64,000 nucleotides of DNA from JBHIKY01 sp042139015 (lineage in GTDB: Bacteria > Bacillota > Bacilli > Bacillales > Marinococcaceae), in assembly GCF_042139015.1 (NCBI RefSeq), contig NZ_JBHIKY010000008.1:62001-126000 (forward strand), given 5' to 3'. Made by a program: the position numbers and the translations under genes. Shown one piece after another: positions 50,488-59,565 of the stretch (the stretch's first letter is position 1; every line of letters starts with the position of its first letter). The notes under the pieces are model-generated. The model searched no databases and was not told where the DNA came from. It worked only from the letters and a program-made list of their open reading frames with translations.

Positions 50488-51393
50488 TTAATACTCATCC
50501 TGCTTGTAACCGTGTTCACTAAGCTGGTATGCACTATTACGCCAATCCTTTTGAACTTTTACATATAAATCGAGAAATACTTTTGAAGCAAGCAGTGTCT
50601 CGATATCTTCACGGGCACGCTTGCCTATTTCTTTCAACATGGAACCCTGTTTGCCGATAACAATACCCTTCTGAGAAGATCGTTCTACTGTAATGATGGC
50701 AGAGATATAAACGGCGCCGCCTTCACGTTCTTTCATTTCTTCAATAGAAACCGCTATAGAATGCGGGATCTCGTCTCTGGTCAAATGGAGTACCTTTTCT
50801 CTGATCAATTCACTGACTACAAACCGTTCCGGATGATCAGTAATTTGATCAGCAGGGTAATATTGCGGTCCTTCTTCCAAATACTCTTTCACCTGCGTCA
50901 TCAGTGTCGAAACGTTACTGCCGTGTAAGGCAGATACAGGCACGACTTCGGCAAAGTTAAACCTGTCTTTATAGACTGCAATTTTCTCAAGAAGATGATC
51001 CGGATGAATCTTATCAATTTTATTAATTATGAGAAAGACCGGAGTTTCTGTATTTTTAAGTGTATTTAAAATAAATTCTTCTCCTGCCCCATATTCTTCA
51101 GAAGCATCGATTAGAAACAATATTAAATCCACTTCATGGAGTGACTGCACGGCGGTGCGTACCATAAAATCCCCGAGTTTATGCTTTGGTTTGTGGATTC
51201 CAGGAGTATCAATAAAAACAATTTGACTGTTCTCATCTGTATATACACCTTGTATTTTATTTCTTGTTGTCTGCGGTTTGTCGCTCATAATGGCAATCTT
51301 CTGCCCGATAACATGATTTAATAATGTTGACTTCCCCGCATTCGGCCGACCTATCAATGCGGCGAATCCTGATTTGAAATTTAGTTCACTCAT
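50488..51393 (-). CDS. era: GTPase Era
   Basis: This is a 301-residue GTPase that binds 16S rRNA during 30S assembly. G1 is GRPNAGKSTLLN, G3 is DTPG, G4 is NKID, and the C-terminal KH domain has GIVIGKQGSMLKEIG. ATG at 51393 follows GCGGAGG and overlaps the end of cdd by 8 bases. Confidence 0.97.
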   Translation of the reverse strand: MSELNFKSGFAALIGRPNAGKSTLLNHVIGQKIAIMSDKPQTTRNKIQGVYTDENSQIVFIDTPGIHKPKHKLGDFMVRTAVQSLHEVDLILFLIDASEEYGAGEEFILNTLKNTETPVFLIINKIDKIHPDHLLEKIAVYKDRFNFAEVVPVSALHGSNVSTLMTQVKEYLEEGPQYYPADQITDHPERFVVSELIREKVLHLTRDEIPHSIAVSIEEMKEREGGAVYISAIITVERSSQKGIVIGKQGSMLKEIGKRAREDIETLLASKVFLDLYVKVQKDWRNSAYQLSEHGYKQDEY

Positions 51394-51784
51394 GAAAATC
51401 CTCCGCCTGAAAAGCACCTGGAAGCAGTTCTGCCATTGTCATAATTTTTATTTCCCCCTGCAAATTTCCGAGAATTATTTTCCCATCTGCCGCCATAAAC
51501 TCTGATAATACTTGACGACATGCCCCGCAGGGCGAAACCGGGCCTGCAGTATCTGCTGTGACAGCCGCTGTATGTATCGATTTATGACCTTCGCTGACTG
51601 CCTTAAATACTGCTGTACGTTCAGCACAATTCGTCAAGCCGTAGGAAGCATTCTCAATATTGCTTCCCGTGTAAATTTCACCCTGCTCAGTCAGAACCGC
51701 TGCCCCCACCTGAAAATTTGAATAGGGAACATACGCTTTTAGTCTCGCTTCAGCTGCTTTATTCAATAAATCTTTGTCCTGCAT
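51386..51784 (-). CDS. cdd: Cytidine deaminase
   Basis: This is a 132-residue tetrameric zinc enzyme converting cytidine or deoxycytidine to uridine forms. The catalytic NCAERTA (Cys, Glu) and the zinc pair PCGACRQVL are present, with YSNFQVGAAVLT near the N-terminus. Position between dgkA and era is as in B. subtilis. Confidence 0.97.
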   Translation of the reverse strand: MQDKDLLNKAAEARLKAYVPYSNFQVGAAVLTEQGEIYTGSNIENASYGLTNCAERTAVFKAVSEGHKSIHTAAVTADTAGPVSPCGACRQVLSEFMAADGKIILGNLQGEIKIMTMAELLPGAFQAEDFHE

Positions 51785-51812
51785 GACAACTTTCTCCCTT
51801 CGGGTCTTTCAC

Positions 51813-52193
51813 TCATAATAATTTAAGAATCGGCGGCAAGAAAATAATCAAGCCGATAATGACAGAAATAATCGTAAAAACAAATACAGCGGCGGCTGCC
51901 AAATCTTTCGCCGCTTTGGCCAAAGGATGATATTGATCTGTCACTAAATCTACCGTCCGTTCAATGGCTGTGTTCATGATTTCAAGAGCAAGTACGGCTC
52001 CGACGGTTAATAGAAGAATTAACCAATGATATTTTGGGATATTCAAAAAAAAGCCGGTGCACATAACAAGAAACGCTGCACACAGATGAAGCCTCACATT
52101 TTGTTCTTCAGCAGCAGCATGAACCAATCCCCGAAAAGCATAAACAAATGAACTTCCAAGCCGCCTTAAACCTCGTTTATCTTTGAATTCCAT
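51813..52193 (-). CDS. dgkA: Undecaprenol/diacylglycerol kinase
   Basis: This is a 126-residue membrane kinase with three helices. The catalytic stretch EIMNTAIERTVDLVTDQYHPLAKAAKD is present with its conserved Glu residues. Gram-positive members phosphorylate undecaprenol for the cell-wall carrier cycle. It overlaps ybeY by 17 bases, so translation is coupled. Confidence 0.93.
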   Translation of the reverse strand: MEFKDKRGLRRLGSSFVYAFRGLVHAAAEEQNVRLHLCAAFLVMCTGFFLNIPKYHWLILLLTVGAVLALEIMNTAIERTVDLVTDQYHPLAKAAKDLAAAAVFVFTIISVIIGLIIFLPPILKLL

Positions 52194-52632
52194 AGCTTTT
52201 CAATATAGTTTCCTGCCGTTCAAACATGGTTTTTTCTTCTTTTTCCGTATCGTGAGTATACCCCAGAAGATGTAAAAAACCATGAACAGCTAAAAAACTA
52301 AGCTCTCTTTCTAAACTATGGTTATATTCCAGCGCCTGTTCTTCAGCGACCGGATAGCTGATAATAATGTCTCCAAGAAGATTAGGCATTCCATCAATGA
52401 AATGTTGATCCTCGCCATCATTTAAAGCAAATGAAACAACGTCTGTGATGCTGTCTTTGCCCCTGTAATCCTTATTAATTAACCGGATGGACTCTTTACT
52501 GACGATAGTAATGGAAAGTTCTGCCTTCCCCTTCACATTTTCCATATCTGCCGCTTTGCGGATTACATTTTCAATTAGTTCGTACTGCTGTGTTGTCAGC
52601 TTTTCTGTTTCATCCTGGATATCTATTATCAT
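52177..52632 (-). CDS. ybeY: Endoribonuclease YbeY
   Basis: This is a 151-residue zinc-dependent rRNA maturation and quality-control nuclease. The diagnostic metal motif HGFLHLLGYTHD is near residue 118, and SIRLINKDYRGKDSITDVVSF precedes it. ATG at 52632 is best because AAGGGGG is 8 bases upstream; an ATG two codons earlier is too close. In B. subtilis pgpH (yqfF) lies between phoH and this gene; here only 40 bases separate them. Confidence 0.95.
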   Translation of the reverse strand: MIIDIQDETEKLTTQQYELIENVIRKAADMENVKGKAELSITIVSKESIRLINKDYRGKDSITDVVSFALNDGEDQHFIDGMPNLLGDIIISYPVAEEQALEYNHSLERELSFLAVHGFLHLLGYTHDTEKEEKTMFERQETILKSYGIQR

Positions 52633-52672
52633 AGCCATTGCCCCCTTTTCACCGTCTGTAATTACTCTGCTT

Positions 52673-53686
52673 TTACTCTTTTGCCTGAATGGACCCCTCT
52701 TTACTGTCCGGGTTTCGGTCAGGCTCGGCATGTCCATAGGCATCAAGTATCTGCTGAACGAGTGTATGCCGGACAACATCAGATGATTGCAGATATATAA
52801 ATCCAATGGATTGGACATGTTTTAGAATATTGATTGCCACCCGTAAACCGGACTGCTGACCTTTCGGGAGGTCCACCTGAGTCAAATCTCCATTGACAAC
52901 CATCTTAGAACCAAAACCCAGCCGGGTCAAAAACATTTTTATCTGCTCTTTCGTAGTGTTTTGAGCTTCGTCTAATATAACAAAGGCATCATCCAGCGTC
53001 CTGCCTCTCATATAAGCGAGCGGCGCAACTTCAATCGTTCCTCTCTCCATAAGCCTGGCTGTGTGTTCCACTCCAAATATATCATGCAGGGCATCGTATA
53101 AAGGACGCAGGTAAGGGTCCACTTTTTCCTTTAAATCTCCAGGAAGAAATCCCAGACTTTCACCAGCTTCTACAGCCGGCCTGGTCAGTACGATTCGTTT
53201 AACACTCCCATCCTTTAAAGCATTCACTGCCATTACGACTGCGAGGTAAGTTTTTCCCGTTCCTGCCGGGCCAATGCCAAAAATCAGATCTTTTTTTCGT
53301 ATCGCATCTATATATTCCTTTTGGCCTAATGTCTTAACTAGAACTGGTTTCCCTTTTACATTGACGGCAATTTGTTCTTGATACAGCTCTTCAAGCTGGT
53401 CCAGTTTATCTTCTTTTGCAAGCTGGATCGCGTAAATAATATCTCTTTCGGAAATTTTCGTACCTTTTCGCAGCAGCTTTGTCAGTGTATCGAGCACAGC
53501 ATTAATAATATTTGCCTGTTCTTTTGTTCCATCAATGACCAGAGATTCTCCTCTTGTCACAATGGAAACATCTAATTTTTCTTCGATTCTTTTTAAATGT
53601 ATATCATTGGGACCGAACAATCGCTGAATTTCATCTGTGTCCCTCACATGTAAGGCAAGTACATTTTTTTCTGTCAATCTTCTCAT
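52673..53686 (-). CDS. phoH: PhoH family ATPase
   Basis: This is a 337-residue protein. An N-terminal KH-like region (about 10-85) precedes the PhoH ATPase domain, with the P-loop GPAGTGKTYLAVVMA (near 138) and Walker B FVILDEAQNTT. It is probably an RNA helicase- or nuclease-associated ATPase working near YbeY. ATG at 53686 overlaps the yqfD stop (ATGA), but its AAGGAG is too close; a TTG at 53677 with 10-base spacing is an alternative start. Confidence 0.94.
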   Translation of the reverse strand: MRRLTEKNVLALHVRDTDEIQRLFGPNDIHLKRIEEKLDVSIVTRGESLVIDGTKEQANIINAVLDTLTKLLRKGTKISERDIIYAIQLAKEDKLDQLEELYQEQIAVNVKGKPVLVKTLGQKEYIDAIRKKDLIFGIGPAGTGKTYLAVVMAVNALKDGSVKRIVLTRPAVEAGESLGFLPGDLKEKVDPYLRPLYDALHDIFGVEHTARLMERGTIEVAPLAYMRGRTLDDAFVILDEAQNTTKEQIKMFLTRLGFGSKMVVNGDLTQVDLPKGQQSGLRVAINILKHVQSIGFIYLQSSDVVRHTLVQQILDAYGHAEPDRNPDSKEGSIQAKE

Positions 53687-54861
53687 TCTCCTTGGATGAT
53701 CGGTGATTCCGATATAATATCTTCCGTTACCAGGTAGTGTACAGTCATTTTAACTTTACCATCCTGATTCTGTTCGTGCAAAATTTTCTCAGCAGTGATT
53801 GAAGCTTCTGCTGATAAATGCTGCTTCATTTTCAAATCAGCTGCTTTTTTAGCTTTTTTGAGTACGGATTTTTCATTTTCTTGTAAGGCCAAAAGTGAGG
53901 TTTCCATGAATCTTGTCTTCTCTAATTGGAAGGGGAGTAAATAACTCAGCACATACCATTCTTTTCTGTCTGTCTCTTCTTGAAAAGTAGAATATGATTC
54001 ACCTGCTTGAAAACCCCATATAGGTATTGAATACCCAAACACCTCTAATTCGTAACGCGTCTCACTATTCCCGGTTGCCGTAACTAATTCTTGTGTAAGC
54101 GGAAGGTCAGCTTCCACCGTATACCACGTCTCTCCTAATACGCTTCCGGTGGCCGGAACTACTTCTACAAATTTACCTTTTCCAATGAAGCCGGAAATAA
54201 GGACATCACCTTTATGAACTAATTCATTTTCTTTGACAAGTACTTTTCCTTTTTCAGCAAAAATTTTATCAATAACGGCCGTTTTTCTCGCAACTAAATG
54301 CCTTGCTGCTGGAACGTTTTGTTCCTCTGGCAATGTTTGTTCTACCACTTCAATTTGGTAAGTAGTTCCGATTTTTTCAACTCCGATCCAGGTTACTCCT
54401 TCTGATTTTTTCAGCAGCAAACGCTGCAGCTCTTCAGGAGGGGGAAGCAGAAATTGTGCCTGTCCCGTTTTCAGTCCATGTTCTTCCATATATTCTCTCA
54501 AATTATATTCAAGCTCTGGTGCTGCCCCCTTTATTTCAATATTCCACACCATTTGTGAGAGAGCAGTTAAAAACAAAAAGAATAACAGTATCCCTGTAAA
54601 AAAGCCTGTCCTGGTTTTTATCAGCGTTTTCCACATCTGAAGTGGAGAAGCATGTGAATTAATCACTTCACAGGAACATTCTTCTGCCAGCAGATGCAAT
54701 TTATCCTCCTGCCTCGAATCTATAGTTAAATGAACTTCAGTCTCTTTTTTTCGAATTACCTGCTTTAATATAATATGTTCCTTCATACATTCATTTATCA
54801 AACGTTCAAGCTGTTCACCACAGACGATAATTTTCTTATCCCGAAGAAATTGAGCGGCCAT
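53683..54861 (-). CDS. yqfD: Sporulation protein YqfD
   Basis: This is a 392-residue protein with an N-terminal soluble part, one central membrane helix (about residues 88-108, FFTGILLFFLFLTALSQMVW) and a large extracellular domain. Length and adjacency to yqfC match B. subtilis YqfD (398 aa), a mother-cell (stage IV) sporulation protein needed for efficient sporulation. ATG at 54861 follows GGAGGG, 2 bases after yqfC ends. Confidence 0.9.
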   Translation of the reverse strand: MAAQFLRDKKIIVCGEQLERLINECMKEHIILKQVIRKKETEVHLTIDSRQEDKLHLLAEECSCEVINSHASPLQMWKTLIKTRTGFFTGILLFFLFLTALSQMVWNIEIKGAAPELEYNLREYMEEHGLKTGQAQFLLPPPEELQRLLLKKSEGVTWIGVEKIGTTYQIEVVEQTLPEEQNVPAARHLVARKTAVIDKIFAEKGKVLVKENELVHKGDVLISGFIGKGKFVEVVPATGSVLGETWYTVEADLPLTQELVTATGNSETRYELEVFGYSIPIWGFQAGESYSTFQEETDRKEWYVLSYLLPFQLEKTRFMETSLLALQENEKSVLKKAKKAADLKMKQHLSAEASITAEKILHEQNQDGKVKMTVHYLVTEDIISESPIIQGE

Positions 54862-54863
54862 AG

Positions 54864-55163
54864 TTACCCTCCTTTACTGGTTCTGCCGAGATATTCAATC
54901 TTTTCGATATTTCCTTCCAGCAATAGTTCATTAGGCAGAATCGTTTTAATAATAAACCCGCTCCCCTCAATGCCAAGCTCTCCGGTTGATATTTTAAGGC
55001 GGACATGAGCGTTGGAAAAATGGATCAGGCCACGGTGGTTTTCAATATGCAGATGAAGCTGGCCGACCATCGTTATTCTTGGAACATCCAATAATACGTC
55101 TGCGGGTAGATCCATGCTGCCGGTTATCCATTTTTTTGCGGATTGTCTCCAGCGTTTTAACAT
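54864..55163 (-). CDS. yqfC: Sporulation protein YqfC
   Basis: This is a 99-residue protein matching YqfC/YabP-type proteins. Conserved segments are PRITMVGQLHLHIENHRGLIHF, LKISTGELGIEGSGF and a C-terminal IEKIEYL. It is the first gene of the yqfC-to-recO operon and starts after AAAAGGGGTGATGTC. Expression in the mother cell is expected from family knowledge. Confidence 0.92.
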   Translation of the reverse strand: MLKRWRQSAKKWITGSMDLPADVLLDVPRITMVGQLHLHIENHRGLIHFSNAHVRLKISTGELGIEGSGFIIKTILPNELLLEGNIEKIEYLGRTSKGG

Positions 55164-55223
55164 GACATCACCCCTTTTCTATCTATATAAATATGAGAAA
55201 AAAATAATGAGTAGCACCAATAA

Positions 55224-55270
55224 TAAAAACTTAGCTTGTCGCCAGGTACAAATAGCAGAAGTCCTATTAT
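55224..55270. repeat. Degenerate copy of the 3.3-kb hairpin repeat
   Basis: AAAAACTTAGCTTGTCGCC followed by AGGTACAAATAGCAGAAGTC aligns with 3332-3377, including the shared TCGCCAGGT. The stem is decayed in this copy. Confidence 0.5.
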
Positions 55271-55328
55271 GAATTTTTCAAGGTGTGGATCTTTTGACGC
55301 TTACGCCTTTCCTATCTTTTTAAACATA

Positions 55329-55362
55329 AAAAAAAAGCTGAGCAAATAAATGCTCAGCTTTT
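55329..55362 (-). terminator. Terminator behind the floA operon
   Basis: AAAAGCTGAGC and GCTCAGCTTTT form an 11-bp stem with a nine-base loop and an A run on the left. It overlaps the last codons of the 187-residue protein gene. Confidence 0.85.
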
Positions 55363-55917
55363 CCTCCGGTAAACTGGGAGATTTCGAGATGCTGCAAGTG
55401 ATTTTCTTGATCTGGGTGCTCCTAGAATTTCAGACCAGATAATCCCATTTACGGCTTCATTACGGGAAACATTATGGTACCTGCTCTCTTGTAAATAACT
55501 GGATGGCGCTCCCGTACCAGCAGTTCCAATTTCATCCTTATCAAGGGAGTAGCCTTTTACGTTATCGATTTTCTTCTTCGCTTTTTCCTTTTTACGCTTC
55601 AGCTCATCAGATTTTTTCTTATATTGATCGTGAGCCTCACTGTATTTTGTCTGCTCTGGTTCATTGCGGTATAATTCTGATTCTGCTTCTGGAACAGGCC
55701 GGGTCGGCCTCTGCTGATCCCTGCGCCGATCTTGAGGATAAGTATTGTCTCCCGGATTTTTATTCTCCCGAAAAATACTTTTCCAGTCCAGCTCCTGCTC
55801 CTGCTCCTGCTGATTTTCCGGAGCATTTGTTGTATTTCGTCCGGTTTCTTTTTGTTTGTTTTTATTTATGGCAGAAATAATTCCACCGATAATCAATGCT
55901 ATGATGAAAGCTTCCAA
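55354..55917 (-). CDS. Unknown membrane-anchored protein downstream of floA
   Basis: This is a 187-residue protein with one N-terminal helix (about 3-17), then a long hydrophilic, Gln-, Glu- and Arg-rich low-complexity region with a basic coiled coil (KKKSDELKRKKEKAKKKIDN). It ends in a conserved-looking motif NEAVNGIIWSEILGAPRSRK. I recall similar W-S-E-I-L-G-x-P-R-x-(R/K) endings in other Bacillus proteins but no function. It probably belongs to the yqeZ-floA transcript, in the place of B. subtilis yqfB but longer. Confidence 0.65.
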   Translation of the reverse strand: MEAFIIALIIGGIISAINKNKQKETGRNTTNAPENQQEQEQELDWKSIFRENKNPGDNTYPQDRRRDQQRPTRPVPEAESELYRNEPEQTKYSEAHDQYKKKSDELKRKKEKAKKKIDNVKGYSLDKDEIGTAGTGAPSSYLQESRYHNVSRNEAVNGIIWSEILGAPRSRKSLAASRNLPVYRRKS

Positions 55918-55978
55918 CGTTCATCGCCACCACCTTTTCTAAAAATTTCCATGAACAACCAGGGGCGTGTGACGAGCT

Positions 55979-56968
55979 TTAGTTGGTTCCTTTATTTTGA
56001 TTGGTGTCTGTGCTCTTTCCGATAGACTCTCTCATATCAGTATCCGCCTCTACGTTTTGCAGATTCATGTAATCCATTACTCCAAGATTACCGCTGCGCA
56101 ATGCTTCAGCCATTGCCATCGGAACCTCTGCTTCTGCTTCTACAACCTTCGCCCGCATTTCTTCGACTTTTGCTTTCATTTCCTGTTCATGGGCAACAGC
56201 CATGGCACGTCGTTCTTCCGCTTTTGCCTGAGCGATATTTTTATCTGCCTCAGCCTGATCAGTTTGAAGACCAGCTCCGATATTCTTGCCGATATCAATA
56301 TCAGCGATATCGATTGACAGGATCTCAAAGGCTGTACCAGAATCCAACCCTTTTTTCAGGACAGTCTGGGAAATCATATCTGGATTTTCCAGAACAGCTT
56401 TATGGTCCTTGGAAGACCCGATTGTCGATACAATTCCTTCCCCGACACGTGCGATTACGGTGTCTTCACCAGCACCACCGACAAGTCTGTCAATATTGGC
56501 ACGTACTGTAATCCGTGCCTTTGCTTTCACTTCAATCCCATCCATCGCCACACCTGCAATAAAAGGTGTTTCGATCACCTTCGGATTAACGCTCATTTGA
56601 ACAGCTTCTAATACGTCTCGACCTGCAAGATCAATAGCGGCACAACGTTCAAATGTCAATTCAATATTGGCACGCTGCGCCGCGATTAAAGCATTAACAA
56701 CCCGGTCCACATTACCTCCAGCAAGGTAGTGTCCTTCTAAATTATTCAATTGAATATCAAGCCCAGCTTTCTCCGCTTTAATCATCGGATTTACAACACG
56801 TGCAGGAATTACTCTTCTTAAACGCATTCCTACCAGCTGAAATATTCCAACTTTAACTCCGGCCGCTAACGCCGAGATCCAAAGCATTACTGGCACAAAA
56901 GTAAAGAGAATGGATAGCGCGATAATGGCCAGTGCTAATACAATAATTAGTGTTATGTCTACATTCAT
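55979..56968 (-). CDS. floA: Flotillin-like protein FloA
   Basis: This is a 329-residue scaffold of functional membrane microdomains. An N-terminal membrane hairpin (about 5-40) precedes the SPFH domain (VIPARVVNPMIKAEKAGLDI) and an Ala/Glu coiled coil (about 230-300, with many EA and KA repeats). Length matches B. subtilis FloA/YqfA (331 aa). It lies 32 bases after yqeZ, its NfeD partner. Confidence 0.96.
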   Translation of the reverse strand: MNVDITLIIVLALAIIALSILFTFVPVMLWISALAAGVKVGIFQLVGMRLRRVIPARVVNPMIKAEKAGLDIQLNNLEGHYLAGGNVDRVVNALIAAQRANIELTFERCAAIDLAGRDVLEAVQMSVNPKVIETPFIAGVAMDGIEVKAKARITVRANIDRLVGGAGEDTVIARVGEGIVSTIGSSKDHKAVLENPDMISQTVLKKGLDSGTAFEILSIDIADIDIGKNIGAGLQTDQAEADKNIAQAKAEERRAMAVAHEQEMKAKVEEMRAKVVEAEAEVPMAMAEALRSGNLGVMDYMNLQNVEADTDMRESIGKSTDTNQNKGTN

Positions 56969-57000
56969 TCCTATTCCTCCTAAAATATAATTCCATTTTT

Positions 57001-58317
57001 CTAAGTGTTTTCCTGCCGTACTACCACTCTCGAACCGTTTACACTTATTACTTTAATTGTCATTCCCTGTTCAATATATCCTCCTTCCGTCACAACGTCA
57101 AGACGCTCTTCTTGAATTACAGCTGTTCCTGCTGGTCTCAAGGGCGTGACTGAAATGCCGGTTTTCCCGACAAGCTCGCTTCTGTTAGTACTTGACACGT
57201 AGCCATCTCTTGATTTTAACGATTCTTCCAGCACAAACTTCTTCATCGGCCCTCTTTTACCGAATACTGTGAAAAGCAGTACAGCTGCCATTACTGCCAG
57301 AGCAAGCGCTATCAGAATCGATATCACAATATTCGTTGTAGAAAAGGAAGCCATTACCAGACTGCCTACTACAGCTGAAATTCCAAGCAGTCCAAAAATG
57401 CCGAAGCCAGGGAGAAGTAATTCGATGAAGAGTAGAAGCAGCCCTCCTCCAAATAGAATCATCGTTTCCATTCCTGCAAACCCGGCAAGCATATGTCCGA
57501 AGAAAAACAACGTCAGCGAGCTTAATCCAAGGATCCCAGGAATGCCAAAGCCAGGAGAATACAATTCAAATATAATGCCCAGGCTCCCTACACTTAAAAG
57601 AATTGGAATGATCACAGGATTTGTCACAAATCTGGCAATATGCTCTGCAATGCTTACGTCCTGTTCCATCACCACGGCATTTTCAAGATCCAATTCTTTA
57701 AGAAGATCTTGTCTGTCCTCCGCTATATAATCAGCATATCCTGTTTCAAATGCTTCCGATGCTGTAAATGAAAGCAGCTCCCCTTCTCCTGCACGGTAAT
57801 CCGGAAGGTCAACTGATGGGTCAGCCATCGCTTGAGCGTAAATCGGGTCTCTTCCATTGCTTTCTGCTGCATTCACCATATTTGCAGTCCAATGGGATTG
57901 GGCTTTTGTACCTGCTGCATTTCCTGATCCGTCAATTACCTGTGCAGCTCCCATCTCAGTGCCTGGTTTCATTGCTATTGAATCTGCACTTAAGGCAATA
58001 AAGGCACCTGCAGACATTGCTTCTTCAGTCACATAGGCAGTGGTCGGTACAGACGCTCCTTCGATGATCGACGAAATGTTCCCAGCCGCATCAACTGCTC
58101 CTCCAGGGGTATCAATCTCAAATATTAAGTGATCAGCACCTGCCTCTTCTGCTTCTGCTACCGATCTCTCTAGAAAAGCTTCAAGACCACGTTCTACTGT
58201 CTGCTCCACCGGAACTACATAAACCAACTGATCCGACGATGAAAACGCAGACAGCTGAAACAGACTAAGAATGACGAGAATTAGAACAAGCCCCGGAACA
58301 GCTCGAATCCTTTTCAT
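57001..58317 (-). CDS. yqeZ: Long NfeD protein with ClpP-like serine protease domain, YqeZ
   Basis: This is a 438-residue protein. A signal peptide (1-27) leads into a ClpP-class protease domain; the probable nucleophile is the Ser of EEAMSAGAFIALSAD and the Lys partner follows in the next helix. Four to five membrane helices (about 230-365) and a C-terminal NfeD OB domain (about 370-435) follow. It works with FloA, encoded next. The yqeY gene usually between rpsU and yqeZ is absent. Confidence 0.93.
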   Translation of the reverse strand: MKRIRAVPGLVLILVILSLFQLSAFSSSDQLVYVVPVEQTVERGLEAFLERSVAEAEEAGADHLIFEIDTPGGAVDAAGNISSIIEGASVPTTAYVTEEAMSAGAFIALSADSIAMKPGTEMGAAQVIDGSGNAAGTKAQSHWTANMVNAAESNGRDPIYAQAMADPSVDLPDYRAGEGELLSFTASEAFETGYADYIAEDRQDLLKELDLENAVVMEQDVSIAEHIARFVTNPVIIPILLSVGSLGIIFELYSPGFGIPGILGLSSLTLFFFGHMLAGFAGMETMILFGGGLLLLFIELLLPGFGIFGLLGISAVVGSLVMASFSTTNIVISILIALALAVMAAVLLFTVFGKRGPMKKFVLEESLKSRDGYVSSTNRSELVGKTGISVTPLRPAGTAVIQEERLDVVTEGGYIEQGMTIKVISVNGSRVVVRQENT

Positions 58318-58437
58318 TCTGGTCCCCCTTTCCGGAATACTCTATATTCTGTTATTAGTATGTACGAAAAAGCAAAATAATCGTTTCACAGATTCTCTAA
58401 AAAGTTTATTAAATGCGCATGAGGTGCTTCAAACGTT

Positions 58438-58490
58438 AAAAAGGGCGGCTCTGAGTCATTACTTCTTCAGAGACACCCTTTTGTTTTACA
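58438..58490 (-). terminator. rpsU terminator
   Basis: AAAAGGGCGGCTCTGA and TCAGAGACACCCTTTT form an imperfect stem just after rpsU, with an A run on the left. Confidence 0.75.
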
Positions 58491-58525
58491 CTTAAACGCT
58501 TTCGTCAGCAGAGATATCTTTCTGA

Positions 58526-58699
58526 TTAGAATTTGCGTTTTCTAGCAGCTTCAGATTTCTTCTTGCGCTTGATGCTTGGCTTTTCGTAATGTTTACGTTT
58601 ACGAACTTCCGCCATTGTACCGTCTTTAGAAAGCGAACGCTTGAAACGGCGAAGAGCGGCATCAATGGACTCGTTCTTGCGAACACGGGTCTCAGCCAT
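58526..58699 (-). CDS. rpsU: 30S ribosomal protein S21
   Basis: This is a 57-residue very basic protein, AETRVRKNESIDAALRRFKR, then RKRKHYEKPSIKRKKKSEAA. It is the standard S21, which helps mRNA base-pair with the anti-Shine-Dalgarno. ATG at 58699 follows GGAGGG. It has its own terminator. Confidence 0.97.
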   Translation of the reverse strand: MAETRVRKNESIDAALRRFKRSLSKDGTMAEVRKRKHYEKPSIKRKKKSEAARKRKF

Positions 58700-58875
58700 A
58701 TGATTCCCTCCCTCCGAACAACCAATACGGCTAATATAAATGCTATGCTAATAGCAACAGCAGAGCATTTACAATGCATGCTGAAATAATTAGCCATTTT
58801 ATAAAATTATAAAACATAGCTCGAAAAAAAGCAATATATGTTTATACTTCTTTAATGGCTGAATTATGCTAAATA

Positions 58876-59544
58876 TTAATAAGCATCTGATCCTATTTCA
58901 TTAGAAATGATAGCAATTCCTGAGCTTGTTCCTATTCTCTCAGCACCCGCTTCCACCATTGCAAGAGCTGTTTGTTTATCACGGACTCCACCGCTTGCTT
59001 TTACTTTTGCATTATTACCCGCTATTGATTTCATTAACTTCACATCTTCAATTGTTGCACCGCCTCCAGCAAAGCCTGTCGAGGTTTTAATGAAGTCTGC
59101 TCCTGCTTCCACGGCAATCCTGCTGGCTGTTTTCTTTTCATTGTCATTTAATAACACTGTTTCTAAAATTACTTTCACTAGTACATCCTCTGCTTTAGCT
59201 GCTGCTATAACTGCTTCAATGTCAGCCTTCACTGCTGCTTCATTTCCACTCTTTAAAGCCCCAATATTAATAACCATATCTACTTCTTTTGCACCGTTCG
59301 CAATCGTTGACTTGGTTTCAAAAGCCTTTACTTCAGGCATGGAAGCTCCAAGCGGAAATCCAATTACAGTACAGACCTTAACATTAGAATCCCTTAAAAC
59401 ACTGTAAGCAGAAGCAACCATAGAAGGATTTACGCAGACAGAAGCAAAGTTATTATTTTTCGCTTCTTCAGCAAGCTTTTTCACTTGCGTTTCCGTTGCA
59501 TCCGGCTTTAATAAAGTGTGGTCGATCATCCGCGCTAATTTCAT
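58876..59544 (-). CDS. deoC: Deoxyribose-phosphate aldolase
   Basis: This is a 222-residue class I aldolase (TIM barrel) splitting 2-deoxyribose-5-phosphate to glyceraldehyde-3-phosphate and acetaldehyde. The Schiff-base Lys is in DFIKTSTGFAGGGATIED, and the catalytic Lys of KVKASGGVRD follows. It lies 21 bases after mtaB, so it is part of the dnaK-dnaJ operon's tail. In B. subtilis deoC is elsewhere with nupC and pdp. The enzyme complements cytidine deaminase in deoxynucleoside salvage. Confidence 0.96.
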   Translation of the reverse strand: MKLARMIDHTLLKPDATETQVKKLAEEAKNNNFASVCVNPSMVASAYSVLRDSNVKVCTVIGFPLGASMPEVKAFETKSTIANGAKEVDMVINIGALKSGNEAAVKADIEAVIAAAKAEDVLVKVILETVLLNDNEKKTASRIAVEAGADFIKTSTGFAGGGATIEDVKLMKSIAGNNAKVKASGGVRDKQTALAMVEAGAERIGTSSGIAIISNEIGSDAY

Positions 59545-59565
59545 ATTATTTCCTCCTAAATTGCA

